Made by a program: the position numbers and the translations under genes. A stretch of 64,000 bases of DNA from CAVSVP01 sp963731125 (lineage in GTDB: Bacteria > Pseudomonadota > Gammaproteobacteria > Competibacterales > Competibacteraceae), in NCBI GenBank assembly GCA_963731125.1, contig CAVSVP010000033.1, positions 1-64,000 on the forward strand, in the 5' to 3' direction. How positions within the stretch are numbered: the first letter of the stretch is position 1; each line of letters opens with the position of its first letter. Positions 57,248-64,000 of this stretch are shown here, in pieces. The notes below the pieces were generated by a model. That model saw only the letters and a list, made by a program, of their open reading frames with translations, was not told where the DNA came from and searched no databases.

Positions 57248-58708
57248 ATGAAATTAAATGATCCCCTGTTGTTTCGCCAACAGTGCTATGTGAACGGGGC
57301 CTGGATAGATGCCGCGGATCAAGAAACCATTCCGGTAACCAATCCCGCCATCGGCAAGATACTGGGCAGTGTACCCAAATTAGACGCGACGGCAACTCGG
57401 CAGGCTATTGCGTCCGCCCAGGCCGCCTTCCCGCAATGGCGTGCCCGCACGGCCAAGGGACGGGCGGTTATCCTGCGCAATTGGTTTGAACTGATGCTGG
57501 AACATCAGGAAGATCTTGCGGTTTTAATGACCCTGGAACAGGGTAAGCCCCTGACCGAGTCCCGGGGTGAGATTGCTTACGCCGCTTCCTTTATTGAATG
57601 GTTTGCCGAGGAAGCCAAACGCGTTTACGGCGATACGATACCTCCCCATCAGGCGGATAAGCGTATTGTCGTCACCAAAGAACCGATTGGTGTGTGCGCC
57701 GCCATTACCCCCTGGAATTTCCCAGCGGCCATGATCACTCGCAAAGCGGGTGCTGCTTTAGCGGCCGGTTGCCCCATAGTGATTAAACCCGCCTCGGCAA
57801 CGCCATTCTCCGCCCTGGCTTTGTGCGAGCTGGCGGAGCGGGCCGGCTTGCCTGCGGGGGTTATCAATGTTGTTACCGGTTCTGCCCGAGATATCGGCGG
57901 CGAGCTGACCGGCAATCCCCTGGTTCGTAAACTCAGCTTTACCGGTTCCACGGAAACCGGTAAATACCTGATGGAACAGTGCGCCGGCACGGTCAAAAAA
58001 CTCTCTCTGGAACTGGGCGGCAATGCGCCTTTTATTGTCTTTGACGATGCCGATCTTGACGCTGCCGTAGAGGGAGCCATTGCCTCTAAATATCGCAATG
58101 CCGGGCAGACCTGTATTTGCGCTAATCGGATTCTGGTTCAGGATGGCGTCTATGCTGCCTTTGCAGAAAAGCTAAGCGAAGCGGTGCAGGCCCAGCTTAA
58201 GGTAGGCAATGGCTTAGATGCCGGGGTGACCCAGGGGCCGTTGATCGATGCGGACGCTGTTGCCAAGGTAGAGGCTCATATTGCCGACGCCTTAAGTAAA
58301 GGGGCTGAGGTTATCTTAGGCGGCAAACGCCATGAGTTGGGCGGCAGCTTCTTCCAACCCACCATTTTGACCCATATCACTCCAGAGATGGCGGTTGCCC
58401 GGGAGGAAACCTTTGGTCCCGTGGCGCCTTTATTCCGCTTTCAGAGCGAGGCTGAAGCCATTCAGATGGCTAACGATACGGAATTCGGTCTGGCATCGTA
58501 TTTTTACAGCCGCGATATCGGTCGGGTGTGGCGCGTGGCCGAAGCCCTGGAGTATGGTATGGTGGGCATCAACACAGGCCTGATATCCACAGAAGTTGCC
58601 CCCTTTGGCGGAGTTAAGGAATCCGGTATTGGCCGGGAAGGCTCCAAGTACGGTATTGAAGAGTATCTGGAAATGAAATACCTGTGCATGGGTGGTATTG
58701 ATCGCTAG
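57248..58708 (+). CDS. gabD: Succinate/glutarate semialdehyde dehydrogenase
   Basis: This 486-residue NAD(P) aldehyde dehydrogenase oxidises succinate semialdehyde to succinate and, in homologues called DavD, glutarate semialdehyde to glutarate. Motifs: AITPWNFPAAMITRKAGAAL, SFTGSTETGKYLM, LELGGNAPFIVFDDADLD (general-base Glu) and NAGQTCICANR (Cys near residue 289). Full length. It forms an operon with gabT about 100 bp downstream. With gcdH and caiB elsewhere in the window, the five-carbon substrate is favoured. Confidence 0.93.
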   Translation: MKLNDPLLFRQQCYVNGAWIDAADQETIPVTNPAIGKILGSVPKLDATATRQAIASAQAAFPQWRARTAKGRAVILRNWFELMLEHQEDLAVLMTLEQGKPLTESRGEIAYAASFIEWFAEEAKRVYGDTIPPHQADKRIVVTKEPIGVCAAITPWNFPAAMITRKAGAALAAGCPIVIKPASATPFSALALCELAERAGLPAGVINVVTGSARDIGGELTGNPLVRKLSFTGSTETGKYLMEQCAGTVKKLSLELGGNAPFIVFDDADLDAAVEGAIASKYRNAGQTCICANRILVQDGVYAAFAEKLSEAVQAQLKVGNGLDAGVTQGPLIDADAVAKVEAHIADALSKGAEVILGGKRHELGGSFFQPTILTHITPEMAVAREETFGPVAPLFRFQSEAEAIQMANDTEFGLASYFYSRDIGRVWRVAEALEYGMVGINTGLISTEVAPFGGVKESGIGREGSKYGIEEYLEMKYLCMGGIDR

Positions 58709-58809
58709 GCCACTGGCCGTCCATTGCACCGGTCAGCGTTCCCGTTCTGCCGGGCCAGGGCAGACATTTATCCAGCCCTGGCTCTAACCCGATGATGGAG
58801 TTTGTAGTA

Positions 58810-60102
58810 ATGACAACCAATGCCGATCTCTTATCCCGTCGTAACCAGGCCGTCGCCCGCGGTGTGGCCAGCATGCATCCGCTCTTTGCGGCGCGGGCGA
58901 CGAACGCCGAAGTATGGGATGTCGAAGGCAAACGTTATATCGATTTCGCCGGTGGTATCGCGGTGCTTAATACCGGCCATTGTCATCCCAAGGTCATGGC
59001 CGCGGTCGCCGCTCAGATGCAGCGGTTTACCCATACCTGTTTTCAGGTGATGCCTTACGAATCCTATGTGGCGTTGGCCGAGCGGCTTAATGACCTGGCT
59101 CCGGGTGAACAGTCCAAAAAAACACTGTTTTTAACCACGGGTGCCGAGGCGGTGGAAAATGCCATCAAAATCGCCCGTGTCTATACCAAACGCCCTGGTG
59201 TTATCGCCTTTGGCGGCGGTTTTCACGGCAGGACCATTATGACGCTGGGGTTAACCGGAAAGGTGCCGGCTTACAAGACGGGCTTTGGTCCGTTTCCAGC
59301 CGATATCTACCATGCGCCATTTCCCAATGCCTTGCACAGAGTGAGTGTAGAGCATTCCCTGGAGGTGGTGGAGTATCTTTTTAAAGTGGATGTCGAGCCG
59401 GAGCGGGTGGCGGCCATTATCGTGGAACCGGTGCAGGGGGAAGGCGGCTTTTATATTGCACCGCCGGAATTCTTGCAGCGTCTGCGCAAACTTTGCGATG
59501 CCCATGGTATTTTGCTGATTTCCGACGAGATTCAGGCCGGCGTTGCACGGACAGGCAAAATGTTTGCGATTGAGCACAGCGGTGTTGTACCGGATTTGAT
59601 GACGATGGCCAAGAGCCTGGCCGGTGGTTTTCCGCTGTCCGCGGTCGTCGGCAGCGCCGATGTCATGGACAGTGTCGGTCCCGGTGGACTTGGCGGCACC
59701 TATGCCGGCAACCCATCGGCCTGTGCAGCGGCTCTGGCAGTCTTGGACGTTATCGAAGAGGAAGGACTGCTTGAGCGCAGTCTCCATCTGGGTGAGCATC
59801 TGCAGGGGCGCCTTCGCGAGCTGGCCGGCCGGTTTACATGCATCGGTGATGTGCGCGGTCTGGGAGCGATGGTGGCCATGGAATTTTTTAAGGATGCCGA
59901 ACGCCGCGTTCCCGATCCCGAGTTGCCCAAGGCCCTGGTGAGCAAAGCGGCGGAACATGGGCTAATTCTGTTGTCCTGCGGCATGTATGGCAATGTGATT
60001 CGTATCCTGGTGCCCTTGACCGCCACCGATACCCAGGTTGACGAGGGACTGAGTATTATTGAGAAATGCCTGACATCATTAACCGAAGAAGTCACGGCTT
60101 AA
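58810..60102 (+). CDS. gabT: 4-aminobutyrate / 5-aminovalerate aminotransferase
   Basis: This protein of 430 residues is a class III PLP aminotransferase that moves the amino group of GABA or 5-aminovalerate to 2-oxoglutarate, making glutamate and a semialdehyde. Motifs: DFAGGIAVLNTGHCHPKVM, TTGAEAVENAIKIAR, FHGRTIMTLGLTGK, ISDEIQAGVARTG and the PLP lysine in MTMAKSLAGGFPLSAV. The start at 58810 (MTTNADLLSR) has GGAG nine bases upstream; 58792 is possible. A terminator follows. Confidence 0.93.
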   Translation: MTTNADLLSRRNQAVARGVASMHPLFAARATNAEVWDVEGKRYIDFAGGIAVLNTGHCHPKVMAAVAAQMQRFTHTCFQVMPYESYVALAERLNDLAPGEQSKKTLFLTTGAEAVENAIKIARVYTKRPGVIAFGGGFHGRTIMTLGLTGKVPAYKTGFGPFPADIYHAPFPNALHRVSVEHSLEVVEYLFKVDVEPERVAAIIVEPVQGEGGFYIAPPEFLQRLRKLCDAHGILLISDEIQAGVARTGKMFAIEHSGVVPDLMTMAKSLAGGFPLSAVVGSADVMDSVGPGGLGGTYAGNPSACAAALAVLDVIEEEGLLERSLHLGEHLQGRLRELAGRFTCIGDVRGLGAMVAMEFFKDAERRVPDPELPKALVSKAAEHGLILLSCGMYGNVIRILVPLTATDTQVDEGLSIIEKCLTSLTEEVTA

Positions 60103-60134
60103 CTTTTTTTCCTTCCCTCTCACGACATCACCTT

Positions 60135-60162
60135 CCCCCCTCCTGTTAGGGGGGTTTTTTTT
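60135..60162 (+). terminator. Rho-independent terminator after gabT
   Basis: Six C (60135-60140), an 8-base loop, six G (60149-60154) and eight T form a strong intrinsic terminator 32 bp after gabT. The gap from 60163 to 60466 shows no gene I can support. Confidence 0.9.
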
Positions 60163-60466
60163 ATCATCGTGGAATCGGTTTTCCTGAATTGCCGAATGAG
60201 AAATAAGACCCAACCGTGTCGGTTAACTGGTCTATTATTCGGTCAATGATGGAAAAAATCATCACGCCCACAACTAAGCTCACTCCATTGGCAGCCCTGT
60301 TGCCGTGCGGCCAGAGCATGCGTTGACCATACCTAATGGTGGGCCGGAAAATGCTTCGGGCCTTCTCGGTGGTGGCCAGAGCCATTGGCGAAAAGGATCA
60401 TAAAAGAGTGCAGCGCTTGGCGACCGATAGATTAATCCTGTCGGTCGTTTAGTCAAACAAACCAGC

Positions 60467-61195
60467 TCAGACACCTTGAAGATAGAACCATAAGGGAACT
60501 GGCGCGATGGCTATGGCCAAGAGAACAATATAGCCATGAAATGAGATGATTTTGCTCATTCCAACGATGAGTCCAATACCACCGCCGCCACCAATCAATG
60601 CATTGCCCGGTAAGTTCAAGACGACTGCAATGGTCAGGTAGCGGTGATTTAAAAGAAAAGGGGCGATTTTCGAGGGTGCTTTTTCGTGCAGGAGCCTTAA
60701 TCGCTCCAGTTGGTTCAAGGGCTCGAGCTGGCGTACCAATGCGCTTGCCCTGTAGAGGTGGAGCCAGTTGAGTAACCGGTATACCAGGCGAGGAGGAATT
60801 GTTCTGCCAATGGTAAAGCTTATCGATAGAGCCACCAGAGTACACAGGTAAACGAGCAGAGCCCCCTTGCTTCCGAGCATTACCATAAGTGCCAGGCCGA
60901 TCTCGATACCTGGCATGAATGGCATAGCCATCAGAAGAATGTAGAGTAAAACAGCCCCTAATACGATGGTGTGAAGTATCGGCTCATGACGAGGAAACAC
61001 TTGGAAGTTAATCTGGTGTGCTAACCAAGTGCCTCCCCAATGTATTGCCACTAGGATGGCCAAGATCAATACGATTTTAAGATAGCGGGCGGACTTGGAA
61101 GATACCACCCTCTCTTGATTCGAATCGGCCAATTCGACGTCTCCCAGTACGGAATAACGTATTACTTGGGATAATTCGGAAAGCGACTGTGTCAC
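60467..61195 (-). CDS. VTT/DedA-like membrane protein
   Basis: This 242-residue integral membrane protein has a cytoplasmic N-terminus of about 40 residues, helices at about 42-62 and 72-95, and a central MPFMPGIEIGLALMVMLGSK segment followed by LCTLVALSISFTIGR, like the re-entrant region of VTT (SNARE-associated/TVP38) proteins. Function unknown. It starts at GTG 61195, overlapping the stop of the upstream gene by GTGA, so the two are translationally coupled. Confidence 0.65.
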   Translation of the reverse strand: MTQSLSELSQVIRYSVLGDVELADSNQERVVSSKSARYLKIVLILAILVAIHWGGTWLAHQINFQVFPRHEPILHTIVLGAVLLYILLMAMPFMPGIEIGLALMVMLGSKGALLVYLCTLVALSISFTIGRTIPPRLVYRLLNWLHLYRASALVRQLEPLNQLERLRLLHEKAPSKIAPFLLNHRYLTIAVVLNLPGNALIGGGGGIGLIVGMSKIISFHGYIVLLAIAIAPVPLWFYLQGV

Positions 61196-61611
61196 TCCTT
61201 GAGGGTTCCCCGAAACCAGTACTCTTTACGGATATCCCAATACCACCGTTCTTTGGTCCAAACAAACGTCATCTCCGCCGTATCACCGCTCACAGTGCCC
61301 TTCCAGGCAATTTTGCCGTGGGTTGGACTCTCCGTTACCGCTTCGAAGTGAATGGTATTGCCGATGACTGTTGTTAAATATTCGCCGCTACCGAAATTAT
61401 AGGGATCACATGAAATCGATCTGAATCGCCCATCCTGAAAGATGATTTCCTCATCCTCATTGGGGTCGAGTGCACGGCCTTTTTCACCGTTTTTACCCAC
61501 GAAGCTTTTTCCGTCTAGAAGGTGTGAGACTTCTCCCGCCCATAGGGAATTACCCAGGCAAACACACAAAATGACAATGAGCATGGCGCAGTGCCGTAGT
61601 TGACTTGCCAT
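61192..61611 (-). CDS. Small secreted protein, unknown
   Basis: This 139-residue protein has a signal peptide (LIVILCVCLGNSLWA cleavage before GEVS) and a beta-rich mature domain with DEEIIFQDGRFRSISCDPYN and FVWTKERWYWDIRKEYWFRG. I do not recognise the family. The gene is coupled to the membrane protein downstream. The 392-bp gap from 61612 to 62003 is AT-rich and holds no convincing gene. Confidence 0.7.
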   Translation of the reverse strand: MASQLRHCAMLIVILCVCLGNSLWAGEVSHLLDGKSFVGKNGEKGRALDPNEDEEIIFQDGRFRSISCDPYNFGSGEYLTTVIGNTIHFEAVTESPTHGKIAWKGTVSGDTAEMTFVWTKERWYWDIRKEYWFRGTLKE

Positions 61612-62003
61612 AATGGACCTCCTACCACGTAGGTGTATGTCTGCCTTGACACCGCAGTTCAGCCGAAAGGATAAGATCCGCGATATATTAGGGTTGAAGC
61701 GGTCAACTTCTAATAATTATAGCAAGTTATCGTCTAACCGCTTGCCTGCGCCTCGCCGCGGTGAGAGGCAGGTTTTCCAAAGCTCGGCGTAGGTTTTAGC
61801 AGCCTGTGGATAGGCGTGGCAATTTGCGGCTAGCGCATTGAAAGAAGGCTACACTTATAATGATTGGGCCTGTGATCATCTGCAGGCGCAATCCATGGCC
61901 GTTTCAGTGGAGCATCCGTTTTGTTTCCGTTCATGGAACGGCAATGTTGGGTTCGAACTTCAATCAGTTCGAAGCAATGCCAAACTACCTGGAGTCATTT
62001 AAA

Positions 62004-63050
62004 ATGAAGCGCGCAATGGTAGTGGGTTTGATGATTGCATTGATCATAGCGAGTCAGGCTTGCTTGGCTGTTTCAGATTTTTTCCCTGAAACTTTAATCG
62101 CTCAAACCAGCGTAGCGACGCCTGCGGTCCACGAAAAGGTGAAACCCACAACAGACAAACGGATTCGTTCTCTTGACGGTCATTACAACGTAATCGGCGG
62201 GGTCGCTTTCTCACCGGACAGTAAAACGCTCATTTCCGGAAGCTTTGACCGACAACTGAAGTTGTGGGATGTGGCAACCGGCCGCGAAATGGCCACGATG
62301 GCAGGCCACACTTCCATCGTGTTTGCCGTTGCCTTCTCGCCCGACGGCAGGTTTTTGGCCTCGGGTAGTGCGGACAAAACGGTTCGTCTTTGGGATGCCA
62401 AGAACGGCGAAACCCTTCGAATTCTCGCGGGACATGAGGGTCCGGTGCGCGCGGTCGCCTTTTCCCACGATGGCAAGCTGCTCGCTTCGGGAGGCCTCGA
62501 CGGCATGATCAGGCTGTGGGATACCGCGAGCGGCCGAGAAGTTCTTATCCTGCATGGGCACCAAGACATTGTATATTCTGTCGCCTTCTCCCACGACGGG
62601 AAGGTCTTGGCGTCGGGGAGTGGCGATAAGACGATCAAACTTTGGGACGTAGCAAGCGGACAGGAGATTAACACGCTCGGCGGTCATGACAATGCGGTGC
62701 GTGCCGTCGCGTTTTCGCCTGACAACGCTTTACTCGCTTCGGCCAGCGCCGACGAGACGATTAAGCTATGGAACTTGCCCGAAGGAGACCAAATTCAGAC
62801 TCTTACTGGGCACCAAGGTCCCGTTAGGTCTATTGCGTTTTCCCCGGATGGAACGAGATTGGGTTCCGGGAGCGGGGACAAGACAGCACGGGTTTGGGAT
62901 GTGATGTCCGGCCGGCTGCTTTATGTCTTTGGCGATTCAGTGGAACCGGAAGGGGACACCGGCATCTATTCCATCGCTCTGTCCCCGGACGGCAAGCTTA
63001 TGGCGTCGGCGGGTACGAGATCGGCCATCGATCTGTGGCAGCTGGATTGA
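62004..63050 (+). CDS. Secreted WD40-repeat (seven-bladed propeller) protein
   Basis: From Met 62004, which follows CTGGAG, this protein of 348 residues has a signal peptide (VVGLMIALIIASQACLA) and then seven WD40 units of about 42 residues, for example GHTSIVFAVAFSPDGRFLAS and SGSADKTVRLWDAKNG. Seven blades make a closed propeller, usually a protein-binding platform. The frame can be extended to 61860 but the extension lacks a ribosome-binding site. The unit sequences are very alike, suggesting recent amplification. Partner unknown. Confidence 0.88.
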   Translation: MKRAMVVGLMIALIIASQACLAVSDFFPETLIAQTSVATPAVHEKVKPTTDKRIRSLDGHYNVIGGVAFSPDSKTLISGSFDRQLKLWDVATGREMATMAGHTSIVFAVAFSPDGRFLASGSADKTVRLWDAKNGETLRILAGHEGPVRAVAFSHDGKLLASGGLDGMIRLWDTASGREVLILHGHQDIVYSVAFSHDGKVLASGSGDKTIKLWDVASGQEINTLGGHDNAVRAVAFSPDNALLASASADETIKLWNLPEGDQIQTLTGHQGPVRSIAFSPDGTRLGSGSGDKTARVWDVMSGRLLYVFGDSVEPEGDTGIYSIALSPDGKLMASAGTRSAIDLWQLD

Positions 63051-63230
63051 GCTTTACTTGGGCGAGGTGCAGGTTTTTCATGCCCTGCCGCTCAAAAGGA
63101 TCCTGTTCGTATGGCGTTTGAAATGCATTAGGTCGCATGGAAACGGAGCTCCGTGACGGTATGGCGATGATCTGCGCTTTGCTGCCGCAAGGTCGTGCAG
63201 AGAAGACTTTAGGTTGCGGAGGTCTCTAGG

Positions 63231-64000
63231 GTGCAAGAGACATCCTTACTTATCCTTGGGCTCGCCGGGCTGCTTACCATAGCAAGCTTCCTGCTGCCAC
63301 TCGCCCATCGGCTCAAATTTCCCTACACGGTGTTGCTGGCTGCGGCGGGAAGCGCACTCGGCGTCATCGTGCTCGCTGTGGGCGATGTGCATGGATTATG
63401 GGTCCTGGGCGATTTTCTGCATGCTCTCGATGAGTTCGCTATCACCTCCGAAATGGTATTCTTCATATTTTTACCAGCGCTCATCTTTGAATCCGCTCTC
63501 AATATCAGTGTCCGGCACCTTCTCGATGATATCGGGCCAATCCTGCTACTTGCGGTAATCGGGTTGTTGATCTCCACCGCGACAGTGGGCGCATCCGTGT
63601 GGGCCGCCTCGGACACGGCGTTGATAACCTGCCTTCTGCTCGGCGCCATCGTCTCCGCCACCGATCCGGTCGCAGTGATCGCCATCTTCAAAGATCTCGG
63701 TGCGCCCATGCGTTTGACCATGCTGGTGGAGGGCGAGAGCCTGTTCAATGATGCCACTGCCATCGTTCTTTTTACCATCCTGGTGGCACTGCTGATGGGG
63801 GACGGCGGTGAGAGCAGTCTCCTGGGCGCGGCAGGGAATTTCGTGGTCGTGTTCTTCGGCGGCATCTTGGTCGGCCTGGTACTGGGGTGGGCCGTATCCT
63901 CCATCATCGGTCAGTTACACAACATGCCTTTGATCGAGATCACCTTGACCGTTTGCCTGGCCTATTTTTCCTTTCTCTTCGCCGAGCATTATCTGCATGT
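63231..64000 (+). CDS. CPA1-family Na+/H+ antiporter, partial (runs off the window)
   Basis: The frame opens at GTG 63231, eight bases after GGAGG, and continues to the window end (257 codons). It begins QETSLLILGLAGLLTIASFL and contains MVFFIFLPALIFESALNIS and LLGAIVSATDPVAVIAIFKD with LVEGESLFNDATAIVLFTIL, the ATDPV and ND motifs of CPA1 (NhaP-type) monovalent cation/proton antiporters. The C-terminus is outside the window. An apparent minus-strand frame of 194 codons over the same bases is a shadow. Confidence 0.92.
   Translation, partial: MQETSLLILGLAGLLTIASFLLPLAHRLKFPYTVLLAAAGSALGVIVLAVGDVHGLWVLGDFLHALDEFAITSEMVFFIFLPALIFESALNISVRHLLDDIGPILLLAVIGLLISTATVGASVWAASDTALITCLLLGAIVSATDPVAVIAIFKDLGAPMRLTMLVEGESLFNDATAIVLFTILVALLMGDGGESSLLGAAGNFVVVFFGGILVGLVLGWAVSSIIGQLHNMPLIEITLTVCLAYFSFLFAEHYLH

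Noticed and set aside
60164..60474. Short minus-strand frames between gabT and the VTT-like gene
   Set aside because: Overlapping short frames with no start signal or similarity that I can name; possibly a fragment but unsupported.
63323..63907. 194-codon minus-strand frame at the window end
   Set aside because: The plus strand encodes an unmistakable CPA1 antiporter; the minus frame is Ser/Thr/Arg-rich noise.

Overview
The window looks like chromosomal DNA of a gammaproteobacterium. Housekeeping genes (chorismate synthase, NAD-type glutamate dehydrogenase, CNT nucleoside transporter, an AlgE-like outer-membrane barrel) sit among an unusually dense set of insertion sequences. A Chromatiales / Nitrosococcus-like host would fit, but this is a guess from gene style and IS load, not a demonstrated placement.

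Layout. 1-9.2 kb: an arylsulfatase-DUF3604-nucleoside transporter neighbourhood torn up by five mobile elements. These are a mini element with IS6-like ends, an IS66-like element carrying a nested IS630, an IS that replaced the C-terminus of the DUF3604 protein, and a DDE element flanked by a roughly 181-bp duplication. 9.2-16 kb: CNT transporter, a 10-TM metal (manganese?) exporter, GNAT acetyltransferase, small membrane protein, macrodomain hydrolase, MFS transporter, aroC. 16.2-26.9 kb: amine/amino-acid catabolic block A, with a frameshifted nitrilase, an Orn/Lys/Arg decarboxylase, an ATP-grasp ligase, a C45 Ntn-hydrolase, an intact nitrilase, a VOC protein, a CaiB CoA-transferase and glutaryl-CoA dehydrogenase. 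27.2-32.1 kb: outer-membrane porin, two-component system and an acidic secreted protein. 32.2-38.3 kb: NAD-glutamate dehydrogenase, APC permease and a PuuR-like XRE-cupin regulator. 38.4-41.2 kb: a three-gene glycan operon (GT2, methyltransferase, polysaccharide deacetylase). 41.2-48.5 kb: an IS graveyard with an IS630 and an IS4 nested inside an IS5-type element. 48.5-53.1 kb: a 1500-residue CheB-CheR-PAS-histidine kinase-receiver hybrid. 53.1-53.9 kb: IS scraps and a MITE. 54.0-60.2 kb: catabolic block B, with a second C45 hydrolase, a second ATP-grasp ligase, gabD and gabT. 60.4-64 kb: VTT-like membrane protein, small secreted protein, seven-bladed WD40 protein, and the start of a CPA1 Na+/H+ antiporter that runs off the window.

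How the genes fit together. Blocks A and B, the glutamate dehydrogenase, the permease and the regulator read as one lysine/diamine-to-glutarate route: import, decarboxylation to a diamine, an unknown step using an ATP-grasp amide ligase paired with an amide-cleaving Ntn-hydrolase and/or nitrilase, then GabT, GabD, CaiB and GcdH to crotonyl-CoA, with glutamate recycled by the dehydrogenase. The ligase/hydrolase pair occurs twice as diverged paralogues and is the least explained and most interesting part. Three 20-bp sites of the form TTGTT-N10-AACAW lie upstream of gcdH, between permease and regulator, and between ligase 2 and gabD, which suggests one regulon.

Caution: at least eight genes contain an apparent one-base deletion, mostly in homopolymers, so some 'broken' genes may be sequencing errors rather than real decay.
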